Assembly (NCBI GenBank): GCA_009692585.1
Contig: SHYX01000016.1
Location: 27,212 to 91,211 of the forward strand
Direction: 5' to 3'
Length of the DNA stretch: 64,000 nucleotides
From: Myxococcales bacterium
GTDB lineage: Bacteria > Myxococcota > UBA796 > SXON01
Positions 1 to 11,044 of the stretch are shown in pieces. Under the pieces are notes generated by a model, which saw only the letters and a program-made list of their open reading frames with translations, was not told the origin of the DNA and did not search any database. The position numbers were made by a program, and so were the translations under genes. Position 1 is the first letter of the stretch, and each line of letters begins with the position of its first letter.

Positions 1-333
<333 letters not shown>

Positions 334-403
334 CTGAGGAGTCCTCCGTCCCGGACGCGCGGAAGCCTACCCGCAACTTGCACCGCGATTGTCAACGGGG
401 TGT

Positions 404-624
404 TCATTCGGCGTTTCTGTCCGGAGCCGACGCAGAAAGCACCGTCACCCTCGCGTCGGCGGCGTCCAGACGTTCGTGACACTGGCGGACCAGCGCGACG
501 CCATCTTCAAAGAGGCGGAGCGCGTCGTCCAACGGGAGATCGCCGGACTCGAGCTTCTGCACCCGCTCTTCGAGTTGACGCAAGGCCTGCTCGAAGCTCA
601 GGGGCTCGGCGGGGGGCTCCGTAC

Positions 625-628
<4 letters not shown>
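404..628 (-). CDS. xseB: exodeoxyribonuclease VII small subunit
   Basis: A 74-residue protein matching the XseB family in length and in its diagnostic core: SFEQALRQLEERVQKLESG, then LPLDDALRLFEDGVALV and a C-terminal helix RQCHERLDAADARV. XseB is the small helical subunit that assembles several copies on XseA to form the nuclease degrading single-stranded DNA to oligonucleotides. The start is GTG at 628 and overlaps the TGA of the upstream helicase-associated gene (GTGA), so translation is probably coupled. The large subunit xseA is not in the window. Confidence 0.9.
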
Positions 629-2910
<2,282 letters not shown>

Positions 2911-2931
2911 CGCGGCGTCCTGCCCCGGCTC

Positions 2932-4608
2932 CTAGGTGGAGCCCTCCTGGATGTAGTACCGGTAGCCCTGCTCCGTGAGAAAGAGCTGACGTTTCATCGC
3001 AAACTCCTGCTCTTTGCTCTCACGTGTGACAACGCTGTAGAAGTGTGCCCCGTGGGCCTTCGGTCGCAGCACCCGGCCGAGGCGCTGCGCCTCTTCCTGG
3101 CGAGAGCCAAAGGACCCCGATACCTGTATTGCCACGTTTGCATCGGGAAGATCGATGGAAAAGTTGGCAACCTTGCTGACGATCAGCAGCTTGATCTCTC
3201 CCGTTCGGAACTTCCCATAGAGGACGTCGCGCAGCGGGCCCGGCGTTTCACCGGTGATGAGCGGCGCCTTGTAGCGCCTGGCGATCGCGTGGAGCTGATC
3301 GAGGTAGGTCCCGATCACCAGGACGTTGTCGTCCTTGTGGCGCGCGACCAGCGCGTCGATCACTTCGAGCTTCGCAGGGTTTACAGCGGCCAACCGGAAC
3401 TTCTCTCCCTCTCTGGCCTTCTCGTACGTCAGCGCCGCCCCGTTTTTCCACCCCACACGCACTTCGTAGCACTTCGCCTCGGCGATGAAACCCTGCTCTT
3501 CGAGAGACTGCCAGGCCATGTCGAAACGCTTGGGCCCCACCAGCGAGAATACGTCGCCCTCGCGCCCGTCCTCGCGCACGAGGGTGGCTGTCAGCCCCAG
3601 TCGCCGCCGGCCCTGCAGCTCGGCTGTCGCCCCGAAAACGGGCGCCGGCAAGAGGTGAACTTCGTCGTAGACGATGAGGCCCCAGTTCTGGTCCTCGAAA
3701 AGATGCAGGTGGGCGAAGGCCACGTCCTTGGAGGCGCGCCAGGTCATGATCTGGTAGGTGGCGACGGTGACATCGCGGATGTTCTTGGTCTCGCCGGTGT
3801 ACGCGCCGACCTGGCCTTCGGTGAGGTGCGTCTTGTCCAGGATCTCCCGGACCCACTGGTTCACGGCCGCCCCGTTGGTGGCGAGGATGAGCGTCTTCTG
3901 ACCGACGCGGGCCATCGCTTCGATGGCGACGATCGTCTTCCCGGCGCCGCAGGGCAGCACGATGACGCCGTTTCCGCCTGACGGGCGACCATCCTGGAAC
4001 CAGCGATCCGCGGATGTCTTCTGGTAATCGCGGATGACGAAGGGCTTGCCGTTGCTACGCAAGGTGGGCCGCAACGTCACCGTAAGCGGATCGCCCTCGA
4101 TGAAGCCGGCCAGATCTTCGACCGGCCAACCCGCCGAGAGCATCCGCTGCTTGAAGATGCCGCGATGCCCGCCGCCGATGGCGAGGTACCGTTTGCCGTC
4201 TTCGACGAGCAGTTCGCGCACCTGCTTGACCTGGCCGACCAACTTCGCCACGTACGCGCTCGCGAATTCCAGCCGAAGCAGCTTCGCATCGTCCGGATGG
4301 CGCACCAACTTCACCAGACCGTATCGCTCTATCGTCTCCCCCACCTGGGTCAGGACATCGGGCGGCACGTCGAACTTGGACCAGGCGCGCAGCCCGTCCA
4401 CGATCTCGGCGCGGGTCATTCCGCTCGAGGCGGCGTTCCACAGGGTCAACGGGTGGATCCGGTAGGTGTGCAGGTGCTCCGGAGACGTCTCCAGCTCCGC
4501 AAAGCGGCTGAGGAAGTCGCGGACTTCCTCATACTTCGGGTGCTTGGTCTCCAAGAGGACCTTGCCATCCCCCTGAACGATCAAGGGGTTGTCAGGCCTG
4601 ACGTGCAT
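2932..4608 (-). CDS. XPB/ERCC3-type superfamily 2 DNA helicase
   Basis: A 558-residue SF2 3'-5' helicase like bacterial (mycobacterial-type) XPB. Motifs seen: a damage-recognition-like N-terminal half opening with DNPLIVQGDGKVLLE; Walker A LPCGAGKT (218-225); DEVH box (315-318); the XPB-specific RED motif (345-347) after motif III TATLV; and motif VI QRLGR (508-512). Helicases of this type act in DNA repair and open damaged duplexes. It is the first gene of the operon with its associated protein and xseB, a DNA-repair context. A weak TTGACA-like hexamer lies on the minus strand at 4700-4695, without a convincing -10. Confidence 0.93.
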   Translation of the reverse strand: MHVRPDNPLIVQGDGKVLLETKHPKYEEVRDFLSRFAELETSPEHLHTYRIHPLTLWNAASSGMTRAEIVDGLRAWSKFDVPPDVLTQVGETIERYGLVKLVRHPDDAKLLRLEFASAYVAKLVGQVKQVRELLVEDGKRYLAIGGGHRGIFKQRMLSAGWPVEDLAGFIEGDPLTVTLRPTLRSNGKPFVIRDYQKTSADRWFQDGRPSGGNGVIVLPCGAGKTIVAIEAMARVGQKTLILATNGAAVNQWVREILDKTHLTEGQVGAYTGETKNIRDVTVATYQIMTWRASKDVAFAHLHLFEDQNWGLIVYDEVHLLPAPVFGATAELQGRRRLGLTATLVREDGREGDVFSLVGPKRFDMAWQSLEEQGFIAEAKCYEVRVGWKNGAALTYEKAREGEKFRLAAVNPAKLEVIDALVARHKDDNVLVIGTYLDQLHAIARRYKAPLITGETPGPLRDVLYGKFRTGEIKLLIVSKVANFSIDLPDANVAIQVSGSFGSRQEEAQRLGRVLRPKAHGAHFYSVVTRESKEQEFAMKRQLFLTEQGYRYYIQEGST

Positions 4609-5096
4609 CGGTCTTCAAAATCTCTCCGCGATGCTCCCGGCCGGATGAACCGTTCCCGGGAGTCTGCCCCCAACTTGTCACGGTTGCCGATCGTTGTCAA
4701 GTGGAGCGTTGACTGGAGTTACCCCACCGCGCCGCGCTGCCCTCGGCGCCGGACCGGATCGACCGCGTCTGCCCTGGGAGCGACGCGGCGACGACGGGGG
4801 CGGCTCGGGTCAGGCACGGATGCCCGGCAGGCCGAGCTGGCGGTCCGGCTGGGAGGCGCACCTCCATGCTCGCGTAGGCGCAGCGGTACGGTGCGCTTCA
4901 TGGCTCGGGGGCCGCCGGAGCCAACCACGGAAGGACGCGTCCACACCCGACACGCACCGGAACCGGAGCGGATGTCCATGTCGCCCGTGCCGTCCCAGCC
5001 CCGGTCCCCGGCTTCCCAGTCCCCATTTCTCGGCCCCCGGTCACGGCTTGCCGTCGGAACCCGCAAGCAGCGAACTACCCATGATGCCGGCGCACC
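4609..5096. other. gene-free interval with a G-rich tract
   Basis: No convincing gene is seen between the helicase start and the end of lipB. At about 4985-5045 the plus strand is C-rich, and the minus strand reads as repeated GGG(G) runs separated by short loops. This resembles the tract at 13385-13465. Part of the interval must hold the promoter of the helicase operon. Confidence 0.5.
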
Positions 5097-5735
5097 TCAG
5101 CTACAGATTGGGATAACTCCTGGGGCGTTGAGCCCAACCAAACGTTCGGCGAGCGCGCGCCGCACCGCCGGGCCCGCCGGCGCCCCCCCCAGCTCGGCCG
5201 CCATGCTGGTGAGCAAGCTGGCATCGAGCCCACAGGGGCGCGCTCGTCGGAACCATGCCAGATCGGGGTCGACGTTGAGCGCGAGGCCATGCCAGGTGAC
5301 CCACCGACGACAGGCGATGCCGATGCTGGCGAGCTTGCGCCCGTTGGCCCACACCCCGGTGTTGCGCGAGTCACGCTCGCCGCGAAGCCCGAAGGCGCCG
5401 ACCGTGTCGATGGCGACCTGTTCCAGGCGACGAAGCCACGCGTGGAGGTCGCGGCCTTCGCCCACCAGCTTGCAGATCGGGTAGGCGACCAGTTGGCCCG
5501 GACCATGCCAGGTGAGGTCCCCGCCCCGCTCCACCTCGATCACCTCTGCCCCGCCCGGGTCGAACAGGTTCCGGATCGCCCCGGCCTTACGCCCGACCGT
5601 ATAGACCGGCGGGTCATGTTCCACGAGGAACACCGTGTCGTCGACTCGATCGCTGATGCGGTCCTCCAATGTTTGAATCTGGAGTTCCCACACCTCCCGA
5701 TAGCTGCGACGGCCCAGATCTACGACGACGGCCAC
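5097..5735 (-). CDS. lipB: lipoyl(octanoyl) transferase
   Basis: A 212-residue protein that moves the octanoyl group from octanoyl-ACP to lipoyl-dependent enzymes, the first step of protein lipoylation. It shows the LipB signatures RGGDLTWHGPGQLVAYP, the lysine segment NGRKLASIGI followed by RRWVTWHGLALNV, and the acyl-accepting Cys in RPCGLDASLL. The chosen start is GTG at 5735, giving VAVVVDLGRRSY; it overlaps the end of tmk by 16 bases, so the two are likely co-translated. A longer upstream reading adds about 60 residues of Arg-rich sequence unlike the family. The lipoyl-carrier reductase LpdA is encoded at 52180. Confidence 0.92.
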   Translation of the reverse strand: MAVVVDLGRRSYREVWELQIQTLEDRISDRVDDTVFLVEHDPPVYTVGRKAGAIRNLFDPGGAEVIEVERGGDLTWHGPGQLVAYPICKLVGEGRDLHAWLRRLEQVAIDTVGAFGLRGERDSRNTGVWANGRKLASIGIACRRWVTWHGLALNVDPDLAWFRRARPCGLDASLLTSMAAELGGAPAGPAVRRALAERLVGLNAPGVIPICS

Positions 5736-6310
5736 ACCGCACCCCGCACCCGCCGATGCACCTGCTCGGCGCCCCCCGACGCATCGATCCTTTCGATGCG
5801 GTCGCCCCGCGCCACGCAGCGCGCAATCGCCGCCTCGTAGGCCCGGGAAATTCGCTCCAGCTGGTCGAGGGTCTCGAACCGATCGCGCACGGCACCGCGC
5901 GCCTCCACGCGCCGGAGGCACTCGGCGGGCTCCAGGTCGAGCATCACCACCGCGTCCGCCGCCGGAAACTCCATGTTATACGCCCATACGCGATCGAGCC
6001 CAAGCGCGAGGGACTGGTAGGCCAGCGAACTCAGGGCGTAACGATCGGTGACGACGACCTCGCCGCGTGCCCGCGCGGGAAACACGACCCGATCGAGGTG
6101 ATCGCGGCGATCGGCGGCGAAGAGCATGCCAAAAACCGCATCGCCCACCGCCCCACCCGCCAACTGCGCCCGGATGAGGCGGCCGACCGGACCGTCCGAA
6201 GGTTCCCGCGTGCGGCACACCGCGCGCCCATCGGAGATAAGAGCTGCTTCAAACATAGCAATCTGAGTGGTTCCACCGCTGCCGTCGAGGCCCTCGAACG
6301 CGATGAACAT
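5720..6310 (-). CDS. tmk: thymidylate kinase family protein with altered P-loop
   Basis: A 196-residue dTMP kinase-like protein (dTMP to dTDP). Family features: the FEGLDGSG P-loop region, the TREPSDGPVGRLIR substrate motif, VVTDRYALSSLAYQS, and a C-terminal helix after RDRFETLDQL. The invariant P-loop lysine is absent: the sequence reads GSGGTTQ, with Gly13 (codon GGA) where Lys is expected. ATG at 6310 is the chosen start; an in-frame GTG lies 21 bases upstream and no strong ribosome site is visible. It overlaps lipB and is divergent from the metalloprotease. Whether it is the cell's only dTMP kinase cannot be told from here. Confidence 0.82.
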   Translation of the reverse strand: MFIAFEGLDGSGGTTQIAMFEAALISDGRAVCRTREPSDGPVGRLIRAQLAGGAVGDAVFGMLFAADRRDHLDRVVFPARARGEVVVTDRYALSSLAYQSLALGLDRVWAYNMEFPAADAVVMLDLEPAECLRRVEARGAVRDRFETLDQLERISRAYEAAIARCVARGDRIERIDASGGAEQVHRRVRGAVWPSS

Positions 6311-6401
6311 GCTGAGGGTGTAATCCGTCACGAGATCCGAGCCCTTTCTTGACTTGTCGGGGGGCTCGGCCGGTGGCACTCTCGCCTCAGCCGGATCGCC
6401 G

Positions 6402-7937
6402 ATGCTCCTGTTCATCACCATCGCCGCCGCCAATCCGTTCGATCCGAACGATCTGCAGGCCAGGCGCGACCTGCTCGATCTCTCCCAGCACGCCCACGAC
6501 TTCTCGTGCCAGACGCCGCTGGTCGCGGCGCTCCACCGCCACTGGGGCGCGATGACGCCGGCCGAGCGTACGAGGGTGGATGCGGTCTTTCCGAGCCCCG
6601 GTGCCGGGCTTTTCTCACCGGTGCCGGACCGGTCGCCGGCAGCGCCCCCGCCTGCCACGGATTCCTGCTGGTCGTGGTCCGACAACCGCATCGTCGGCGA
6701 CCACTTCGTCGTCGAGTACGAGACGGGCGTCGACAGGACCGATGCCCAGACCTTCCTGGAGGACCTGGAGTACAGCTGGAGCGTCGAGGTGGACGAGCTC
6801 GGGTGGCGCGCGCCCAGCGGCACCGACGACTTCCTGCTCGTCGCCTACGTCCAGAACGACCGCACCGGCGGGGCCTACACCTATTTCGAGCGATGTGACG
6901 GGCAGGACATCCCCTACATCGTGACGGGCAAGGACAGCTGGGACGATCCGGCCTGGGGAGCCACGATGGCGGCCCACGAATTCAATCATGCCATCCAGTT
7001 CGGCTACGGCGTCGCCAACGAGTTCTGGTGGTGGGAGGCCACCGCCACCTGGATGGAAGACTACGTCTACCCGAACACCAACTACTGGTCGTTCTACGTC
7101 AGCGGCTACTCGGAGAACCCGTACCTCGCGCTCGGGACGTACTCCGACAACGGCGACGGCTTCTGGCACATGTACGGGATGGCGATCTTCGCCTTTTACC
7201 TGGATGACTACCAGGGTGGACAAGACACGGTCATGGGCACATGGGAGGACGCCACCCGGGACCGCGGGAGCTATTCGCGCACCGCCGAAGACATGGCCGA
7301 CGATCGGGGACTGGACTGGACTGTACTGTACGCGGACTTCGCCGCGCGCAACGCCACGATGGACTACAAGCAGCAGCGTTACTTCCCCGCAATCGACGTG
7401 CACCAGACGGTCACCGCGCTCCCCGCCGACGGCAAGTCGAACAACAACGACGAGCCAGAGGGCTACGGTCAGAACTACATCCGCTTCGAGAAAGGCCTCG
7501 GGGACGGCGATCTGGTCGTCGACTTCGAAGGTGAGGGGGTCGACTGGTCGGTGCAGCTCGTCGAATCCAAATCCGGCGACGTCGACCGGGTGGCGGGCGG
7601 CGCGACGGCGGACGGGGTCATCCAGCTGACGCTCCCGGCCAGTGGCGCCGCCGATGTCTACCTGGTGGTGAGCCCCCTGACGGACCGGGACTCGGGGTAC
7701 AGCTACACCTGGACCGCCCGCTTGGTCGCCTCGCCGGAAGACACCGGCACCGGAGACAGCGCCGAGGACGGCGAGGACACCGATGGCGACGGCATCGCGG
7801 ACGGAGACACCGACGCCGATGGGGACGGATCGGGCGAGATCAGCGGCGACTGCGCGTGCGACACCACCGGCCCGTCGGCGATGGCGGGCGGGCTGGTCCT
7901 CGTGGCGGGGTTGTCCGCCGCGCGGCGGCGGTCCTAG
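6402..7937 (+). CDS. secreted zinc metalloprotease-like protein with MYXO-CTERM-like tail
   Basis: About 511 residues resembling the MXAN_6640-type putative metalloproteases. A zincin signature AAHEFNHAIQFGY (HExxH) is followed about 20 residues on by FWWWEATATWMEDYVYP, supplying a possible Glu ligand. A C-terminal beta-rich region (residues about 340-455) is followed by an Asp/Gly-rich linker with repeated DTDGDG, then CAC and a hydrophobic segment ending AARRRS. This is a MYXO-CTERM-like sorting tail, implying export and surface processing. ATG at 6402 gives a short hydrophobic leader (MLLFITIAAANP); an upstream ATG at 6354 is possible but less export-like. Confidence 0.82.
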   Translation: MLLFITIAAANPFDPNDLQARRDLLDLSQHAHDFSCQTPLVAALHRHWGAMTPAERTRVDAVFPSPGAGLFSPVPDRSPAAPPPATDSCWSWSDNRIVGDHFVVEYETGVDRTDAQTFLEDLEYSWSVEVDELGWRAPSGTDDFLLVAYVQNDRTGGAYTYFERCDGQDIPYIVTGKDSWDDPAWGATMAAHEFNHAIQFGYGVANEFWWWEATATWMEDYVYPNTNYWSFYVSGYSENPYLALGTYSDNGDGFWHMYGMAIFAFYLDDYQGGQDTVMGTWEDATRDRGSYSRTAEDMADDRGLDWTVLYADFAARNATMDYKQQRYFPAIDVHQTVTALPADGKSNNNDEPEGYGQNYIRFEKGLGDGDLVVDFEGEGVDWSVQLVESKSGDVDRVAGGATADGVIQLTLPASGAADVYLVVSPLTDRDSGYSYTWTARLVASPEDTGTGDSAEDGEDTDGDGIADGDTDADGDGSGEISGDCACDTTGPSAMAGGLVLVAGLSAARRRS

Positions 7938-8623
7938 TACCTCCCGTCAGGGGTTCTGACTGGTTCGCGGCGGCGGTACTCCTCTCTCGTCTACGGCCGC
8001 GAGACCTCGGCCCGGATTTCGCGCCGGTCTCGCTCGTAGGGGTGGAGGAGCGCCGCAGCCGTGGCCAGCTCGGTGGTGACCTCGGCAGGCCAGCGCGGCA
8101 TGCTGCGTGCGGCGTCGTGAGCTGACCGCTCGCAACTGCAACCGATCTAACGGTTCACCGCCATGAACAGCGAGTTCGGATTCGTGGTGCAACCGCTCTC
8201 GGTGTTCAACGCGATGAACATCGACTTCGGTTGCGCCTTGCAACCGAAGTCCCGCTTCAACAACGTGAACACCGAGTTCGGCTGCCCGGCCGTTTGGGAG
8301 GGGGAACGGGTGTGGTTACCAGCGCAATCATCCGGCGGCGGCGTCGTCGATGCAGACGACCGGCCGAGACGGGTCCGGCGGCTCGGCGCACAGCTCCTTC
8401 GGCGCGGGCGAGCGCGCGGTCGCCACGAGCAGCGCTTCCTGCTTTTCGCCCCGCATCCTCTCTCCACCTGGGCGCGGATCCTCCGCGCGCTCCAGCCGCC
8501 AAGACTCCCGGCGCCGCGCGTAGCCTCCGCGTGCTGGCCGCGAGCCGAGCTACCGGAGATAGAGTGACGACGATGTTGCCGATCAACACCCCTGACGCGA
8601 GGTCGTAGGCAGGCGCCGCCGCG
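7938..8623. other. intergenic interval holding a palindromic repeat array
   Basis: No gene with convincing coding character was found on either strand across this stretch. Its notable content is the three-unit, 51-bp palindromic repeat at 8142-8294, listed separately. The remainder is unremarkable GC-rich sequence. Confidence 0.6.
8142..8294. repeat. three tandem 51-bp quasi-palindromic units
   Basis: Units at 8142-8192, 8193-8243 and 8244-8294 share the core TTCAnnnnnnTGAACAnCGA at exactly 51-bp spacing. Unit 2 holds TGTTCA-ACGCGA-TGAACA. The junction of units 2 and 3 forms a perfect 12-bp stem with a 5-base loop (8223-8234 with 8240-8251). Because the units are near-palindromic, both strands read as a similar 17-residue peptide repeat (PxSxFnnnNxxFGC). 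A TAA interrupts unit 1 on the plus strand. The array may be a palindromic intergenic element or the relic of a repeat protein. Confidence 0.75.
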
Positions 8624-9091
8624 CTACCAGGGCCGGTCGGCGTCGATCGCGGACACCGCGGTGTTCATCGTCCAGCCCCGAGGGCCCAGGGTCCAGGCCT
8701 GCTCGACGGTGGCGGCCTCGACGCGTTCGGTCGCGAGCGTCCACGCTTCGACGCGGACCAGCGCCGTGCCCTCCCGCCACCGCGCGTCCATATCCTGCAT
8801 CTTCCGGTCCTTCCGCAGCACCAGCTCGGGACCCACGACCACTTGGAGGATGCGCGCATCGGTGACGCGCAGGATCGGGTTGGCCAGGATGCGCGCCACC
8901 GCGAGCTGGTCCTCCGGCCGGCTCAAGAAAGCGGACAGCGCCGGGGCGTCGCCCCACCGGGCCGCCTTCCAGTAGCCGTCCACCGCCTCGCCCAGGAACT
9001 TCCGATCGAAGTCCTCGCGCATGCGTGCCATCATCGCGGGGGTGCAGGCGGTCGACAACAGGAGCGGGAACAGCACGGCGCTGGGTAACAT
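8624..9091 (-). CDS. small exported lipoprotein, function unknown
   Basis: A 155-residue protein with a short hydrophobic leader ending LLLSTAC, a lipobox-like Cys at about residue 16. The body starts with a helical DYWKAARWGD-like segment (seen as DGYWKAARWGDAPALSAFLSR) and ends in beta-rich sequence with WTLGPRGWTMN, an arrangement common in small NTF2-like or DUF lipoproteins; I do not recognise the family. It is transcribed away from the rhodanese gene. ATG 9091 is chosen because it places the leader at the N-terminus. Confidence 0.7.
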   Translation of the reverse strand: MLPSAVLFPLLLSTACTPAMMARMREDFDRKFLGEAVDGYWKAARWGDAPALSAFLSRPEDQLAVARILANPILRVTDARILQVVVGPELVLRKDRKMQDMDARWREGTALVRVEAWTLATERVEAATVEQAWTLGPRGWTMNTAVSAIDADRPW

Positions 9092-9270
9092 GCCCGCGCC
9101 CCATGCCGCCCTTCGGGACGCGGCGGCTCCCGGAGCCGTCAAACGAGATAGATCGCCCCCGCGATGTCCGGCGGAAAGGGGGAGAGCGCCACGTCCCGGC
9201 GCGTTATCAACGCGCCGGGCGCCGCAGGCTCCCGCTGATCCGCCGCGTCCTGCGCGAGCTCGCCGATCGG

Positions 9271-9828
9271 GTGTTCGTCGGGCCGCGTCCGGTTGTTCCA
9301 CGTGGAACGCGCGGGACCGAGCCGCGTTGGACCGAGGCGCCCCACCATCCCGACGGCGGCGACCCGATCGAGGCGCTGACGGACGGCCTCGAGGTGGAGA
9401 TCCCCGTTCCCGGCTCGCTGCTGCTCGACATCCGCGAGCCCGGTGAGCTGGCTGGCGGCGTTGCGGTGGGCGCCTTGTGCATCCCCATGGACATGGTTCC
9501 CCATCAGCTCCAGCGCCTACCTCGCGATCGGGCGATCACCGTCTATTGTGCGGCTGGGGCGCGCTCTTGGGGGGTCGCGCACTGGCTTCGCGAGCAGGGG
9601 TATGCGGGTGCGGTGTCGTTGTCGTCCGGGATCGGGGGCGTCGGCGCGGTCTCGGTGCCTGCGGGGGGCCCGGGGCGCAGCGTCGTGCTGCCGGCGGGGC
9701 TGGTCGACGGGGCCTGGGCGCCCGAAGCCCGTGGCGAGGTGATCGTGCAGGATGGCGACGTGCTGCGCTGCCGGGTCCGCGACGCCCAGGGCTTCTGGGT
9801 CGAGCGCACCCTGCCCGCCGCGTCCTGA
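9271..9828 (+). CDS. rhodanese-like domain protein
   Basis: A rhodanese fold is recognisable: SLLLDIREPGELAGGVAVGALCIPMD, then the active-site loop VYCAAGARSWGVAHWLREQGY with the catalytic Cys. After the domain comes about 65 residues of Gly/Val-rich beta sequence. Such proteins transfer sulfane sulfur or act as thiol regulators. The start is uncertain: no in-frame ATG fits. GTG 9271 is the first standard start near the domain, while the protein-like sequence IRRVLRELADRV begins just upstream, after a CTG at 9235. A parS-like palindrome lies inside the 5' end. Confidence 0.75.
   Translation: MFVGPRPVVPRGTRGTEPRWTEAPHHPDGGDPIEALTDGLEVEIPVPGSLLLDIREPGELAGGVAVGALCIPMDMVPHQLQRLPRDRAITVYCAAGARSWGVAHWLREQGYAGAVSLSSGIGGVGAVSVPAGGPGRSVVLPAGLVDGAWAPEARGEVIVQDGDVLRCRVRDAQGFWVERTLPAAS
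9295..9308. promoter_or_regulatory. parS-like ParB-binding palindrome, copy 1
   Basis: Perfect 14-bp palindrome GTTCCACGTGGAAC, which I recall as the M. xanthus parS core. With its flanks the 17-mer TGTTCCACGTGGAACGC is identical to the copy at 38471-38487. It sits at the start of the rhodanese gene. parAB is not in the window. Confidence 0.8.
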
Positions 9829-9832
9829 CCGC

Positions 9833-11038
9833 TCAGCCTGGGAAGGAGCGGTCGAACAAGGCGTCGACTGCCGCGCGGCCCACATCCGTCAGGTAGCGCG
9901 TTCCGGTGCCGCACACCGCGGCGCAGTCGATGGTTGGCATGCCCGGCGACCACTCGTCGTTGGCCCAGCGGTACCACCCGGCCTTTCCTTGGTCGAACAC
10001 CCACAAACGCTTGTTCCACATGCGCGCGAGCTCCACCGACCAGCCGGTGCCGCCGGTCACCGTCCCATCTTCCAGGATGGTGCCGACGACGAAGACCACC
10101 TGGGCGTTCTTGACCTGGTGCCACAAGCTCTGGAGGACCCGCCGGATCATCGCGCTTTCGCTGTAGGAGCGCCGCAGCCGGCGAGACACGTAGGCCAGGG
10201 ACACGTCGCCCTCGGCAAGCTCACGTTCGGTGAGCGGGTGGGCGCCCCGTGTCCGCGCCTGGATATGACCGTCAAAGGTGAAGTTCACCTCCCGGAGTCC
10301 GTGTCGCTCCGCGGCGGCGCCGAAGGCCGCCTCGGCTCCGTTGGCGCCGCCGGAGTACACGCGGCACCCGGTCGACCCGGCCTCATCGGTGGGGGGCGGC
10401 GTGCCCAGCGGCTCCGGCGAGGCGAGGCTGCCCCGTGGGATGCGCACCCGTTGATGGCTGGCCCCGACCAGGGGTTCCAGCCAGAGCGTTCCGTCGGCGA
10501 AGGACATCTCCAGCACCACGTCGCCGTGGGGCTTGCGGAGGCCGTCCGGTGTCCAGGCGAACCAGAGCGCGAGGCCCCGGGAGACGGCCAGGGCTCGGAA
10601 CTCGGCCAGCTCCTCCGGGTGCGGCTCCTGGCCATCGACGACGACCAGGGTGGGCTTCTGGTCCATGACGTCGGCGAGGGTGTCGAGCAGGGCCGCGAGC
10701 CGATTCACGTCGAGCGGATTGCCTCGTGTACTGTGAATCACCCGGTGGCGCTCGACCCCGAGCAGCGCGGCGACACGGTCTGCCGCACTATCGTTGGCGA
10801 GCAGTCCGGTCAGGATGCTGTCGTAGGCGTCCCGAACGTCCGGGACGCGTTCGCGCAGGGCCACGTGGAGCACCGACTGGCCCGCCAGGAGTCGCTCCAA
10901 CGCCGCGTAGACGAGCAGCTGGCTTTTCCCCACCCCCGGATGGGAGACGAGGCAACCCACCTGCCCGGGGCGCAGGCCACCGGGAAGCACGGTTTGCAGG
11001 GCGCGTAGGGCCGCGCGTTGTTGAACGACGCGCGCCAC
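9833..11038 (-). CDS. RecA-like P-loop ATPase fused to a SLOG-type domain
   Basis: 401 residues in two parts. Residues 1-200 look like a RecA/KaiC-like ATPase: LPGGLRPGQVGCLVS, Walker A HPGVGKSQ (33-40), Walker B-like TLVVVDG (about 130-136). Residues 225-400 resemble a SLOG/YspA-type Rossmann domain: RVYSGGANGAEAAFG (227-240), FTFDGH, an Arg-rich helix, AQVVFVVG, and GGTGWSVELA (329-338), the usual nucleotide-binding loops. Start is GTG 11038 with AGGACAGG just before it, 6 bp after the fusA stop, so it is cotranscribed with EF-G. Function is unknown. The SLOG family includes nucleotide sensors and processing enzymes. I am confident of the ATPase half and fairly confident of the second half. 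Confidence 0.75.
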   Translation of the reverse strand: MARVVQQRAALRALQTVLPGGLRPGQVGCLVSHPGVGKSQLLVYAALERLLAGQSVLHVALRERVPDVRDAYDSILTGLLANDSAADRVAALLGVERHRVIHSTRGNPLDVNRLAALLDTLADVMDQKPTLVVVDGQEPHPEELAEFRALAVSRGLALWFAWTPDGLRKPHGDVVLEMSFADGTLWLEPLVGASHQRVRIPRGSLASPEPLGTPPPTDEAGSTGCRVYSGGANGAEAAFGAAAERHGLREVNFTFDGHIQARTRGAHPLTERELAEGDVSLAYVSRRLRRSYSESAMIRRVLQSLWHQVKNAQVVFVVGTILEDGTVTGGTGWSVELARMWNKRLWVFDQGKAGWYRWANDEWSPGMPTIDCAAVCGTGTRYLTDVGRAAVDALFDRSFPG

Positions 11039-11044
11039 CCTGTC

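Noticed and set aside
4695..4700. TTGACA-like -35 box for the helicase operon (minus strand)
   Set aside because: No acceptable -10 hexamer at 16-18 bases, so not listed as a promoter.
5618..5631. Near-parS sequence GTTCCACGAGGAAC
   Set aside because: One mismatch breaks the palindrome, and it codes for the conserved FLVEH segment of LipB, which explains it.
9025..9270. Upstream extension of the rhodanese-like gene to an earlier ATG
   Set aside because: The extra residues are low-complexity, antisense to the lipoprotein start and its promoter, and unlike rhodanese proteins.
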